Positions 12,825-29,230 of a stretch of DNA of 64,000 bases are shown here, piece after piece. The stretch lies in assembly GCA_932521035.1 (NCBI GenBank), contig OW051492.1, forward strand, positions 1,302,001-1,366,000, in the 5' to 3' direction. Position numbers and translations under genes: made by a program. This stretch comes from Oscheius dolichura. Taxonomy: Eukaryota > Nematoda > Chromadorea > Rhabditida > Rhabditidae. Each line of letters begins with the position of its first letter. The first letter of the stretch is position 1. The notes below the pieces were generated by a model that was not told where the DNA came from, ran no database searches, and saw only the letters and a list, made by a program, of their open reading frames with translations.

Positions 12825-12967
12825 TATAGTTCTTTTCCAAAAAATAGGGATACAGTAATTTGTCTCCGTTCGAGACCATTTGGGATCTGAGAACAAAATC
12901 GCAAAATTTGCCTGATTTTCAAGAAAACCCTGATTACTGTATCCCTATTTTTTGGAAAAGAACTATA
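12825..12967. mobile_element. Short MITE with ~35-bp near-perfect terminal inverted repeats
   Basis: The left end TATAGTTCTTTTCCAAAAAA, followed by TAGGGATACAGTAAT, reappears in inverted orientation at 12933-12967. The interior is only about 75 bp and non-coding. The long, almost perfect arms imply a young hairpin element. Confidence 0.8.
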
Positions 12968-13479
12968 CCGTATTCCTCTTTTGGGTCCCACCACGGAGCC
13001 AATTTATAGGTCCCCTTCCAGGTTTTCCCCAATTTCTAGGCCGTCCCTTCTCTTTATTCTATTTTTCCCCCAGTTGACCTCCCAAAAACCGTTCAAAACC
13101 CCCTATTTTTCTATGCAAATCCCCGCCACGATTACATCCCGTGTGTGTGATTATATGCTCTTTACCCTCTGTGAACTTGTGTCCTCCTCCCATCGTCTCT
13201 CGTCTGCCCCTGAAACTCCGGGAGGAGACAATGATTGACACTCTAAGCAGGTTCGTTCGTTCGCTTCTCTTCCCCCTCAGGGAGTGCCTCCTCACCCTCT
13301 CTCGTTAACATGATTATGTAGTTTCTCGCAGCATGTTTTTAGGCGGGAAGGAAGGAAGGCGGCCCGCCCGCCGCCGTTCCTGTAATCTCCCCCGGGAATA
13401 TCCCTTATCCTAGCAGAAGACTCCCCCCTACTCTTCTCTACTTCTCAAAATCTGGGAACTATAGCCGTTTTTTCGGGCG

Positions 13480-13572
13480 ACTGCACCCGTAACGTTTCGG
13501 CAGCTGAAGAAAGCGCTCGCTCGAACTAAAGGCGCGCGAGCTGCCGAGATTTTACGGGTGCGGGCGCGCGGA
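13480..13572. mobile_element. Palindrome of the TACGGGTGCAG family (short type)
   Basis: CTGCACCCGTAACGTTTCGG pairs with CTGCCGAGATTTTACGGGTG; the centre is a GCGC-rich hairpin. Confidence 0.8.
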
Positions 13573-14532
13573 AATCTCGCCTCTATTCTGCTCATTCCTG
13601 GCTCAAATTCTTCAAATTTTCAGTTAAAAATACCATTTTTTTTTCATAATATAACGCGAACTCTGCTCTTCCATATCTAATCGGATACCTGGCCCATTTC
13701 CTCCAGATGTCAGGCACCTGGGGCGGAAATTCTCTTCATTTCCGCCAAGAGCCGCCTCCCCCCAGCCAGGTACTAGAAGTACTAGTGCCCCTTATTCCAC
13801 CCTCTATACATTCTCTGGGGATCAAAATTTGTGCATAGAAAGCGTAAAAATTCGCCCTCAAGTCATCTAGACTTCCGATTCGGGCCGTTACGTAGTTCCA
13901 ACGGAAGGAGGGCGGATTCCAGTTGAGTAACTACAACAAGAGGTCATTTTCTTCCATTTTTAGCATTTATCTATCAAATTTATAGCCTAATCTTGTTAAA
14001 AAAGACCTTAAAAATTATATAAAAATCACAATTACATTATTTCATAACCTAAAAATGGGTAAAATTGTCCTAGTCTTGGTTCTGAAGCGTTTAGGGAGTT
14101 TTCAAAGCCTCTGACTCCGATTTTTGATGATTTTCTTGTAAAAAAACAGCTTTTCGATATGGGAAACAGTCTTTTTATAATTTTATAGTCTATTTTAATA
14201 TTAAAAAATAAGAAAAATTATTGTTTTCGGGGCGAAAATAAGCAAAATAGGTGATTTTCCATTAAAAACCGACAATAATCAAGAAAAATGGCTCTTTTTT
14301 GCTCAAAAACAGTGAAATGAGCTAATTTTAACTGTAAAATCGTTACATGACCATTCTTTTCCTATAGAAATTCTTAAAATTGAAGAAAACAGAAGAAATA
14401 AGATGATGATAGCCCTCAAATGGCCCCATTCGCTCTCGGATCTGCAGCCGCCATATATCTCCTTGGGGGCAGATCTATTCCCGCGTTTTGACAGGGGCCC
14501 GGCGGCGAGGGGAGGGTGATTATGCGAGAGTT

Positions 14533-14534
<2 letters not shown>

Positions 14535-14567
<33 letters not shown>

Positions 14568-14577
14568 CTCTTTTTCT
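14535..14577. repeat. Uninterrupted poly-G tract of 43 bases
   Basis: A single run of G covers the interval. Such tracts form G-quadruplexes, and in C. elegans they are kept stable by the helicase DOG-1/FANCJ. The length may differ between isolates or be an assembly estimate. Confidence 0.9.
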
Positions 14578-14730
14578 CTTTCTTTTTCCTCATTTTTAGG
14601 GAGGACACAAGGGTTGTCCGAACAAGAGGTTTTTAAAATCGAAATGCCCATTTTCTGCTCGAGTCTTACAGAAATCTGACGGGGGGAGAACCGGCACCCG
14701 TAAATTCTCTCAGCAGCAGCGGTGCAAAAA

Positions 14731-14826
14731 CACTAAAATAAAAAAGCAAAAAGACTTCACCGTCGTGGGGATCAAACCCCCGACCTCGCAAACCGCGCAT
14801 CCGCACACTTCGCGCTGCGCCACAAC
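14731..14826 (-). repeat. tRNA-derived Pol III-type element
   Basis: On the minus strand an A-box-like TGGCGCAGCG is followed about 40 nt later by a B-box GGGGGTTTGATCCCC, then a T-rich trailer containing TTTTTGCTTTTTT. The cloverleaf is degenerate: there is no proper anticodon arm and the T stem has a mismatch. It is therefore a tRNA-like or SINE-like copy, not a working tRNA gene. Three further copies lie at 18.6, 46.8 and 47.5 kb. Confidence 0.5.
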
Positions 14827-15865
14827 ACCTCTTCGCGTTTGCGCACGGACAGACACACTATGATATTGAAGCTCGATCAGGGAAGAAACGGCCATTTTGA
14901 TCAGAGGCGATCGGATCGGCCAAGCCTGGTACACGCGCACTTGGCCCTCCTCCCCCTCTTCCCACCTATGCCATTAGAGATTCGAAGAGAGTAAATACAC
15001 GGAAAGGGATCTCCTCCCCCTTCCCCCTAGAAACTAGAGGGGCAGCCCCCTACAAATCCCCCTCCTGGTTATTATTAATTATGCGCATTTTGAATTATTC
15101 ATCCGAGAGGGTAGTATGTTCTAATTAGGGTAACGGCTTCTCTCCTTCCCGGCGCCTTATATGAATACGCGAGACCGTGTCCCCCTCGACCCCCATTATC
15201 CGGATTATACCACCAGAATCTTGTGACCCTCCTCATATTCTCATCGTCATCGTTATCCCCCCGGGGGACAAAGAGAATCCTTCTCAGAGATTTTCCTCTC
15301 AAAAGTCGTCACAGTTTGAAACGGCGCCATTCTCTCACACTGTATGTGCTATCTTTTCGCGGCGGGAACTTCTCTTCTCCTTCAATTTTCAGTCGATTTC
15401 TTTTTCTAACAAGGAATTTACCGCCTTTTTCTCAAAATTTGGCTTAAAAAGAACGTCAGGGAGCTGTTTTATGGTTTACTGTAGAGAAAATGCAGGAAAG
15501 GTCCAATTTGTCCTTCAAATTCGGGAAAAAACGAGCTTCGGTTCCGATAAAGAGGACTCATTTGCCAATAGAATTTTGACCTCTGGAACCTTTGTGAAGT
15601 CGACCCCGTCAAACATTATCCAAAGAGCAACAACCCGGAATTCAGTCTGATTTATGGGCTAAGCAAAAAAGAGCCAAGGCATCTGACTTCAGTTATTGAT
15701 ATCAAAAGTTCAGCCAAATGACCACATATCACAGTTGGAGAGCCAAGATCCTTCTGACCATCCTTTGCCTCCTTTGCCGGCCAAGTTATTTTGATCCTTG
15801 AAAATTTTGAAATATGACTAGAACAAGCTTCATTAGTCGCTAAACTTAGTACAGTAACCCAAGCT

Positions 15866-16014
15866 CGATCCTGGACTGTCCTATTCCCTGCACCCGTAAA
15901 GTCTTGGTAGTCGGATCATCTTTATTGAAAAGTATTACAAACCTGTGAAGCCTTTATACCGTTGTCTTGCCGAGACTTTACGGGTGCAGGGGAGCGGACT
16001 ATCGATGGCCGAGC
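15866..16014. mobile_element. Palindrome of the TACGGGTGCAG family (long-arm type)
   Basis: Arms CCCTGCACCCGTAAAGTCTT and GACTTTACGGGTGCAGGGGA, with outer arms ending in AAGCTCG and CGAGCTT. Confidence 0.8.
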
Positions 16015-16414
16015 TTTGTATATAAGTCATTTTAAAATTTCCCTTCCCTGATCCTCCCAAAACTAATCTTTTGCAGCAGCTTGTTGATCTGTCTTCCTCC
16101 CTGCCAATTTTGTCCCCGTCAGTGACACCTCCCTCCCCGTCTGTCCTCATTCGGCTGTCTCTTCTCCTCCCCCTAATGAAATATCCCTCCTCCCACTTCT
16201 TCTTCTTCTCCTTATCCCCTGAATATACTACGTACGTCTGTGTGTGTAGCCCATAAAGTTCCTATTGTTTTTGCACAAGTATTCAAGTGGTCCTCCTCCC
16301 CCCGTCGGCCCTCTCTACTAATATGTCCATCTTCTTCCGCTCCCACGCTTATTTTTCGATTCTTCTTATAATTCAGCAGGGGCTTGGTCATCTCTTTTAG
16401 AATAAACACTCGTT

Positions 16415-16935
16415 AAACTCAGTTTTAAAATTGGGATTTTCTTTTCAGGACCTTCTAACCTCTCATTTCACACTAAAAATAAGCAAAAAGACCGAAATTA
16501 CCGAATGTTTGACCGTTTTCACGGAAATTTCGACTTGTTCCGGGTTTTTGATTTTGAGGGGACTTTTATCGAGTTTTAGAACATCCAGGACTTAATTTTA
16601 ACATTTGTAACCACTCTACTTCGCTTTAGGACCTTCCAAACATCATTTTGACCCCAAAAATGGCCAAAAAGAGCCATAATTCCGAATTTTGACCCAGTTT
16701 TCTTGAAATATCGTATTTCCCGGCTATTTTCTTTAGTTTTTTTGATTCCAAGAACGTACACATACATAATTCTTTGTAATTAATCCTTTAAACCACAGTT
16801 TTCTTCCTTTCAAGACCATCTTAACTTCAATTTGACTCGAAAAATGACCAAAGAGAGCCATAATTTCGAGTTTTTCAGCCAATTTCCTGAACTAGGGCAT
16901 ATTCCCGCTCTTTTTACTGTTGTCTTATTAAATTA
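16415..16935. repeat. Three diverged tandem repeats of roughly 180 bp
   Basis: Each unit has a core of the type AGGACCTTCNAACNTCATTT, followed by a phrase like AAAAATGGCCAAAAAGAGCC and then an A-rich/CGAATTTTGACC segment. Cores begin near 16449, 16628 and 16822. A further copy in inverted orientation lies in acetylcholinesterase intron 1 around 18060-18190. Confidence 0.6.
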
Positions 16936-17285
16936 CGCCTAAAAATTATTAATTTTTTAATGATAAATAAAGAAATGGATCTGGCCACTTAAATTCTTCA
17001 ATTCTTCAATTCCTTCCCCCTTCTCCTAGACTCCATTATGCTTCATAATCCATCACTTGGCTCATGTTCTCTCGGCGCCGCGTGGAGTCGCTGTCAGTTT
17101 TCCAGATGAATTCGGCCATCAAATTAATCCTTCTGCTTCTTTTCCCCTTCTCCTCCTGACCCCTCCCTTTAAAGAAAGAAAAGAGAAAAAGACAGACAAG
17201 GACCTGTTTTAGAGAGCGACAACAGACAACAGGAGCTGTTGTCCTCGGCCGGAGGACGATAGCACTGGATGCGTCTCGACCAGTG

Positions 17286-22007
<4,722 letters not shown>

Positions 22008-22271
22008 CCGTTCCCATCCCTCTTTTCTTCCTTTGGTTGTGAAATAGACGATCTCCCCCCACGATCACTTATTCTCCCCTCTTCTTCTTCCCTTTGTTTT
22101 ATTCCCCAAATTATTTGAATCTTTCCATTTTATGTTTATGACGTATAAAGAGGTTCTATATTGTCAGATCCCGAATTCGGCAGGTCGAAACTGGCGGTAT
22201 CCCCTGGATTAGACGGCGTCTTGTCCAATCTCCCGCCCCGAATTCGTCATTTTACTGACTACTACTAGGGG

Positions 22272-23105
22272 ATGAGGTCGGTCCTTCTCTTCCGGTCTTT
22301 TATTTCCCCAATTTCCAGTAGATCGTCCTCCTCGGGCCGGGCAGACGGCCGCCGTAAGTCTCGTCGCTCAGTCTCCTTCGAGAGGACTGCCGCTCCTCCC
22401 CCGCCGTCGTCCTCCTCCAATTCGGATGATATCCGTAGTTTTTGCGACTCGATCAGTCACATGGCCGGCAAATTGAGCAAGTCGCTGTCGATATTTGGCT
22501 GGCACGAGCCGACGGCGACTGTCCCGGGAGGGGGGCCGCATCCTCGGTCGACGTCGGCCCGCTACAGCCAGCTGGCCGGCCTGGAGAGGAGCTATGTGGA
22601 GCCGGCTGACAATATTGGTCCGACGGCGACGGGGATGACAGTCTACTACGAGCGGGAGCGGGACGTGCAGGAGATGACATTCTGGGGAGCTAACCAGTGC
22701 CTGGAGAAGCAGACGAAGAGGGGTGCCCGCAACCCGTGGCGACAATACGGCGCCCTGAGGAAACTCCACGAGATTGGCGGCAATGCACCGGAGAAAATGG
22801 ATAAAAAAGGCAGAAAAAAAGGAGCCAACTACGTGAAAATTAAGAAAGGAACCAGCCCGCCCCAGGCACCGACGACGCCGGAGATTGTACTCAACGGCAC
22901 CAAGGATGTCGGCCTGTTGAAGCGACTCCACGTCCCCCCGGGGGTGCCGGCCGAGCAGTTGGCACACCAGATTGGCCAGGAGATGCAGCGCATGGCCCGG
23001 GACAGTCTCCGAGTCGGCCGGCAGACGGAGGAGGCTAGTGGAGCAGAGGCCACGGCCAGCCGCAGCCGGAGCAGGAAGAGCCGGGCCAGCCACAAGTCCA
23101 AGTGA
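22272..23105 (+). CDS. Single-exon basic/low-complexity protein, 277 aa, unrecognised
   Basis: An uninterrupted frame from ATG at 22272 to TGA, followed by AATAAA at 23161-23166. I do not recognise the family. The N-terminal third is Ser/Arg/Pro-rich without a clear signal peptide. The middle (about residues 115-165) is more structured, with aromatic residues and lysines (for example MTFWGANQCLEKQTKRGARN). A moderately hydrophobic helical stretch around 218-245 (VPAEQLAHQIGQEMQRMA) is followed by an RS/K-rich tail. High third-position GC, the poly(A) signal and the lysine patches favour this strand over the overlapping minus-strand frame of similar length (22368-23174). It starts 265 bp after the acetylcholinesterase stop on the same strand. 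A start further in, at the Met in SHMAGKLSKS, is possible. Confidence 0.65.
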   Translation: MRSVLLFRSFISPISSRSSSSGRADGRRKSRRSVSFERTAAPPPPSSSSNSDDIRSFCDSISHMAGKLSKSLSIFGWHEPTATVPGGGPHPRSTSARYSQLAGLERSYVEPADNIGPTATGMTVYYERERDVQEMTFWGANQCLEKQTKRGARNPWRQYGALRKLHEIGGNAPEKMDKKGRKKGANYVKIKKGTSPPQAPTTPEIVLNGTKDVGLLKRLHVPPGVPAEQLAHQIGQEMQRMARDSLRVGRQTEEASGAEATASRSRSRKSRASHKSK

Positions 23106-24291
23106 AGGAGGACCAGGACAGACGGCCACCACCGCCAGATGTCGTCTCATACTACTGGAAAATAAATATTCCATGGTCTTTTCTTCTTATTTTTGTGGCT
23201 TTAAAATAGTGGGAACTCGCGGCAAAAGCAAGAAATCCTGTTTTACCCGCCAAATAGCGATATTTGAACTAAAATGAGTTCAAATCGGGCCAGTACCTGG
23301 AAAACGCCTTTTTTATCTCATTTTTACGGTAAGATCAGTCATTCTGGAGCTTCGTGATGTCAAAAATTACTGTTTGCTCGATTTTGAACCAACTGTTTCC
23401 CATCACGTCAATCCCCAGTGGAAATATATCGTTATCAACCGAATGAATGGTTTTTCAAAGCCAATGAGCTGTAAACTATGAAGAGTAGTGCAGAATGAAA
23501 TAAAAGAAGTTCGACAGGGTTCAATAGATTCAAACAAAAAGGACACAGGTCATAATGTGCACGGGTACAGAGCTCACAGGTCCAACTGTCATTGGCAGTC
23601 TTTAAATCTAGTCAAGGAAGGATTTTGAGGGTATTGTAGGGAAAGAACTGGGCCACCCTTCACCCAGATCTCTCATCTCTAAGGGAAATCCCAGTATTAC
23701 TGTAGAATCTTCCATTTTCCAGCCAATCCTCATCCCGAACCAGGAGTTCCTGTCACCAACCCCAGGCTCTCATTAAAAATGGCCCAACATCAAAATACGG
23801 CTCAATCACTGGTTCCTCTTCTCCTCCTTCACCTGGAGTAGATCCTGTTTACCTCTAGACCAGTTCCTTCCCTAGTCTGAGATGACGCACTTCCTGTTAC
23901 CGGGGAAGGACTTCGAGCAGATGGTAAATGACCTGCCCTCCTCCTCCATTTCCCATAGGTTCCGTACCAGATAGTGACCGATCCCCTGCACCCGTAAAGT
24001 CTCGGTGAATTTTCCATACGGAGCTTTTTCTCAGTCCAAAAGACCGTTTCCCTGGAAGAAGAGGGGATTTCAAGCGGGGTAGCCTCGCAAACGGCTTGGA
24101 ACCGTTTTTTTTTCATTTATGACCTAGAGAAGGATACGGTAGCAGATAGAATAATAGCTAACTATTAACAGTTTCATTACAGTAACCAGGATGGATAAAA
24201 GAACCAAATAGAACTGTCTCTGTCTCTGTCGCTGGGTGTTTCCCTCTCTCTTCTCTAGATATGATGGGCTTGCTATAGGAGAGCCAGGCCT
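23106..24291. other. Intergenic stretch between convergent genes
   Basis: No gene can be supported. It contains the 3' ends of the 277-aa gene (+) and the orcokinin gene (-), plus a solo half of the TACGGGTGCAG family at about 23988-24008. Confidence 0.5.
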
Positions 24292-27200
24292 TTAACGATC
24301 GAACGCCGTGAATCCAGCTCCGCCCTTTAATTTTAAATATTCCTTTCCAGTTTAAAAAGAACACTTACCAGCGAGTCGAAGGCCCTTTTATCGAATCCGC
24401 CAAATCCGGTTCCAGCCTGAAATTGGCCGGGGTTAAATTGGGGACAATTCATTATTCGGGGAGGAAGAGAGGGATTTAAAGAGCCCCCGAATCGGGTAGT
24501 TTGTCATTGAACCCCGGTCCGATTACGTCAGAGGAAGAGGAAATATATGGAGCATTTAAAGTTTTAGAAGAAAGGGGAAGCGGAAGACTTACCAATGAAT
24601 CAAAGGCCCTCTTATGGAAACCGCCAAAGCCACTGGACGCTAGACTGTCGAATGCCCGCTTGTGGAACGGAGTCAGGCCGGTTCCCTGAAAAAAAGGAGA
24701 TGGTTGTCTGGTTGTGACTCTTGGGATGTCTAACTGTGGCTCTTTCCCCTGTCTAAGTGTGGCTCTTTTGCGCCTAAAAGACCAGCACAAGAACGTTTTT
24801 TTTGGAAGAAGGAGAAGATTAAAAGTCCCTTATTTTCGAGCCCTTTCCCGGAAGTGAACACTTCTCTCTTTGAGAAGGTAGCTCTCTCTCCCTGCTAATG
24901 ACTTACTGGGATAAAGGACGCGTAAAGAGAAAACACACATGTTGACTAACTGGAGGGGAAAATAAGGGATTTTTAGGAAGAAGAGAGAAGAAACTAGAGA
25001 TTCCACCGTGGGGTCTAGCTGTGGTTGTTTTCCCTGTCTAATTGTGGTTCTTTTCCCTGTCTAACGGTGGCTCTTCACTGTCTACCTGTGGTTCTTTTCC
25101 CTGTCTAACTGTGGCATTGCTCCCTTTTCAGTCCATGATTTCTAATTTCTGATGTTGATCAACCCGTGAGCTGTCCGCTCTTCCCCCATTTTCCCTCCTT
25201 AATTTGAAGTCCAAACTGATCCGTCTTGGCCCCATTTCACTACGTTTTGTGTGATGTTTTAGAGAGACCACACGGGGTGTAGTCTCTCTCTTGACAGCTA
25301 GTAGGGGGTGGAAATGACCAGGTCCCCCCTCTAGGAAGAAGTCGACGTCTTCCTTCCCTATTGTCACCCCCACGCGCCGCCAATCTACGCCATCCTTCAT
25401 AATCTATTCTATTTCAAACACCCCCCTCCCCTGAAAAAAAAACTCACAAATGTATCGAAGGCTCGTTTATCCAGACCAGAAAAACCAGCTCCAGTCTGAA
25501 AATTCTCTAATTTTCGGGGAAAAGACCGGGAAAACTCACAAATGAATCAAAGCCACGTTTATCAAAACCGGTGAAACCTGTACCAGTCTATAATACAGGG
25601 GGATTAGACCTTTAAATCCGGGAAAATAACTTACAAATGAATCAAATGATCGCTTCATTCGGTAATTATTGGAACTGCTGCCGCTGCTGTGTCCTGTAGG
25701 GGCGCAAAAGACGCAGGCCTGGAAAAGAAAATGATGGTTTTCTGGGTTACTGCAGCTTCAAAACCTGTAGGACCTACAATGGTTTGCATCAAGAATTTTA
25801 AAAAATTACAGGCTAAAATCCTCAAAAATGGAGCAAAATGACCTTTTGGAAGCCAAAGTTTATGTTGGAAGCCCGCGTGTCCGCACCCGTAAAATCTCGG
25901 CAGGTCGCGCGCCTTTGATCTTTACATAGCGCGTAGCTGCCGAGACTGTACGGGTGCAGGCGCGCGGAAACCCCCAACCCAGAAAAGAGGAGTTCGCTTG
26001 AATTTCACTGTGAAGCCATTTGATATTCCCAGATGACGTAATAACGCATTCCAGACCTTGAAAATACCCTAACCTACCCACTATAGTCCATTAAAATTTG
26101 GCCAATAATGTTGAAAAGATGAGCAATGACCATAATGTTGCTGTCATCGTCGTCACCTTCCCAGTCTCGCTAATTACCCTCATCTACTGCCCTAACTGTT
26201 TTGTCACCCGGCAAAGGCAGAAGGAGGCTATTTGTTACCTCCTCCAAACTGAGAAAACGGCACAAAGAGCGCTCGTTAATCAAAAAATTATGATGATGAG
26301 AGAGGGAGAATATAATTGTTTTGTGGGAACGGTGAGAAGACAATGGGAGGAAGTGGTTCCGGTGGGAATAGGGGCAGAGGAGAGGGGGGGGGGGTACTGT
26401 AGGGATCGAAGAGCAGATCGGAAATACTCGAGAAAGGAACGTAAATCCGTGTAAATAAGGCCCAGGGTTACGGTATCTAAAGCTAAAGGTTCACAAAGGA
26501 GAAAGGGACGGGAAATCACGTTTGCCTGTCTAACTGTGGCTCTTTGCCTGTCTAACTGTAGCTCATTCAGTTGTCTAACTGTGGCTGCAAAAGTTCTTCC
26601 CTGCCCAAAAATCTCCTCTCCCCCTCTGGTTTTCCTTCCAAATTTAGCCAATTCTCCCTCCTCCGTCATGTTATCCCCTCCAAATTGCCTTTGTTTATCC
26701 TCTTCCCTCCCCTTACCTCGTTGTGTTTTCAAAATCTAAGGAAAACGAATTCCCCATGGGACCCGTCGCATTACGACCGGCTAGACAAAGGGAAATAGTT
26801 AATCTATGAACAATGGAGGAATTGTAATCGAGGGGAGAGGGTAAACGAAAAAAAGTTTAGAGAAGGAGTCCCTGGGGACCGGACTGGAGTTTAGTTTAGA
26901 GTCTCTCTCTTCGAACTACGCTGAGTTTACGTCATTTTTTACAGGGGAAAGGGGAAGATTTATGGGAGGATGTTCACACCTCGTTAATTCGTCACCGGAA
27001 GCCTTGAGGCCCCGTAAGGGGGGATATTTTGGACCAAATCAGGGGGCAAATGGCCCTTGGCTTCTGGAGGATTTTTGAATACAGAGTATAAGGCTAACAG
27101 TCATCTCCTATCCGTCTTGCAGGTCACAGGATGTGTTACTCAGTTAAAAGTCTGCAACAGACACACTTTGTACCCTCTAATAAGACACACGAGACAACTG

Positions 27201-28622
27201 GAGGAGAGTGAGATGGGGCTGACGAACAAGAAGATTTGGTACGGCTTATTGACTCCAGGAGGGAAGAACGGACCTCAAAGAACAGAATTACCTAAGGAAA
27301 GACCTAAATTTCTAGTCAAAAGTCTTTAAATTTACTAAAAAATCGAAAAAAGTGAACATGGATCCTGTAGTGGTAGTCCGCGCGCCCGCACCCGTAAAAT
27401 CTCGTCAGCTCGCGCACCTTTGAGCTTCTTTCCCAATGCGCCAACTGCCGAGATGGTACGGGTGCAGGCGCGTGAAAAAAATCAAGTAGGCGATCTTTCC
27501 CATCAATTTCAGAGATTCTACCGCTCCGAAAAATTGGTATAAAACAATAAAATTTGTACTAAACCCCACGCGTAGTTGCGTGTCTTTCATTCTCTCCCGG
27601 GTTACTGCTCCCTGCCCCCCACCCCCTCTCGTACACGAAATTAGATCCCGGTTACTGGGATTGAAATGATGTTCTCCTCTCCGCCCTTCTCTTCTGGGGG
27701 CTGTGTTAATTGGTTGAGCATCGTTAACTTGTCCGACGGGGAGGGGAGAGTCCGTTCTCATTATTAGGGACTCGTAGTTGGGTGAAAGCTCTAACTCTCT
27801 GGACTTAGAGCCCCGATAGCCTCTAAAACACAGCGGAGGGCTCAATTTTCGGGAAAAGAGTGAGACGAAATCGGGAGAGATTAGTTTTATGAGGCTATTT
27901 ATCGAAAATTGGCCTAATTTGACTCATTTCTGATTTTTGACAGCCCAAAGACCAGGAAATATTAATTTCTTGGGTTACTGTAGCTAACCAGTTACAATTT
28001 TCAGTTTATAAATTAAATAATATATAGAAATCATATTTTCATGATAAAAATAGAAATGTTCCATTGGAAAACGTCTAAATTTCACTATTTTTGCGTCTTT
28101 GGGTTACTGTAGCTAGATAAAGTTAGGAATGTTACCTACAATGGGGAAAATTTAAAGAAAACTTCATTATAATCCTAAAAATAGCCGTAAGTTATCCTTA
28201 CTCCCTATAGTACAATCTACTCCCTCATTCTTATCTTCTTCCTTTCTCTAAATAGCTTTGCCTTTGTTTTTAGCCCTTACAACTTTCTTCAATTAAATTA
28301 ACACTCTCGTGAAAAATAGACGACTTCCGACCGGAAATTAAAATAGTATGTAAAATAGCTGGTAGGACGGAGGTAATAAATCATCTTGTAGCTCATCCGA
28401 ATGTCGTCCGCCTTGGAATAACACGGAAATTGCCAAAATTCTTATTCAAGACGAAAATAAACCATTTTTCTATTTTCTCTAATTTTTAGAAATAAAAACA
28501 GCTCAAAAATTAGTCATTTGGATGACTATAAAGCGCTAAGAAGATTACGGTAGGATGAACGGCCAACTCACAGCAATTGATAGGAGAACAGCGGTCCGGA
28601 AGAGCGTCCTGGAAGAGTCCAT
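24292..28622 (-). CDS. nlp-15: Orcokinin-type neuropeptide precursor (NLP-15-like), 134 aa
   Basis: Seven exons, all phase 0: 28622-28572, 25718-25635, 25587-25540, 25495-25448, 24685-24593, 24416-24369, 24324-24292. Exon 1 gives a hydrophobic signal peptide (MDSSRTLFRTAVLLSIA) that continues into ACVFCAPTGHSS, then a Lys-Arg site. Six peptides follow, divided by KR: SFDSFTGTGFTGFD, GFDSFTGAGFSGLD, AFDTFGTGLTPFH, AFDSLASSGFGGFH, AFDSLAGTGFGGFD and the C-terminal AFDSLGGAGFTAFDR. They match the C. elegans NLP-15 pattern AFDSLAGxGFxxF. Introns cut each peptide after its fifth residue, so exons act as interchangeable cassettes. Intron 1 is about 2.85 kb and holds two TACGGGTGCAG palindromes and TGTCTAACTGTGGC arrays. 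The last acceptor (TTAAAG) is weak but the frame and peptide are clear. Likely secreted from neurons as a modulator. Confidence 0.93.
24728..25113. repeat. Arrays of a TGTCTAACTGTGGC motif
   Basis: Units of about 20-23 bp, CCCTGTCTAACTGTGGCTCT with variants, occur twice at 24728-24766 and five times at 25011-25113, in an nlp-15 intron. Other copies: 3310-3341, 26524-26588 (+ orientation), and the inverted GCCACAGTTAGACAGCC near 3671, 3850 and 4020. Confidence 0.7.
25870..25972. mobile_element. Palindrome of the TACGGGTGCAG family in nlp-15 intron 1
   Basis: CCGCACCCGTAAAATCTCGG pairs with CTGCCGAGACTGTACGGGTG, flanked by GCGC-rich ends. Confidence 0.8.
27379..27475. mobile_element. Palindrome of the TACGGGTGCAG family, second copy in nlp-15 intron 1
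   Basis: CCCGCACCCGTAAAATCTCG pairs with CTGCCGAGATGGTACGGGTG around a short GC-rich centre. Confidence 0.8.
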
Positions 28623-29230
28623 CGCTGTCGGGTCAAACAGGAGGAGAGTGCGAACTAGAAGGGATCCTACCTTCACCCAGGGGGCGGAGTCCCTCTCCTC
28701 TTCTCATGGAGATGTCGTCATGGGGTGGGCGAGGCACTCCCCTCGGGGGATAGACTCCACTGATAGCCGGGAGCGGCTTGCGTCGACCGGCGTGAAACAA
28801 TCTATCATAAAAAGGGCTTGAAAAAGAACATAGCAGTGATTTATAGCCAACGAGAGGCAACACTGAACGCCAAACCAAAAAAGATGGCTATTTTGAAATT
28901 GGTAGAGCTTCTCGTCAATTTTTCGCTTCTTCTTCCCGTAATTCGAAAGTACTCCACTTGAAAACATCACTTCCTTTTAGCGGAATTTGCCACTTCAGAC
29001 AACAACAGCCAGCCGGTGGAAAAGCAGTGGGAAGAAGGTAGTTTCCCGGAATAGTCGGCCGAAATAACTACATCAGAGCCTCGTTAGAACGTCATGGAAT
29101 CCGATTCCCATCGAAAAAGTGCCTGTCCGATGACGGAAGTCGTCTCTGAAGTAAAAAAAAAAGAAAAGCTAAAACTAAACCTCAAACAGTGAATTTATTA
29201 TCCTAATAACATATTAAAAAAAGAGAGAGA

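Larger units (their letters stand above)
12033..17285. other. Gene-poor interval between the L-domain receptor and the acetylcholinesterase
   Basis: No gene can be supported. A frame at 12241-12640 (+) includes a hydrophobic stretch and splice-like signals but lacks a start codon. The interval contains a MITE (12825-12967), two TACGGGTGCAG palindromes (about 13480-13572 and 15866-16014), a 43-base G run (14535-14577), a tRNA-like element (14731-14826) and three diverged tandem repeats (16415-16935). Confidence 0.5.

Noticed and set aside
15177-15650. 157-codon plus-strand open frame upstream of acetylcholinesterase
   Set aside because: No motif, start context, splice partner or poly(A) signal; composition resembles the surrounding non-coding DNA.
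22368-23174. 268-codon minus-strand open frame opposite the 277-aa gene
   Set aside because: The plus strand has the poly(A) signal directly after its stop, more protein-like composition and the same direction as acetylcholinesterase; the minus frame is Arg/Leu/Pro-rich as expected of an antisense shadow in GC-rich coding DNA.
28555-28821. 88-codon plus-strand open frame
   Set aside because: It overlaps the minus-strand signal-peptide exon of the orcokinin gene, which joins in phase to the rest of that precursor.
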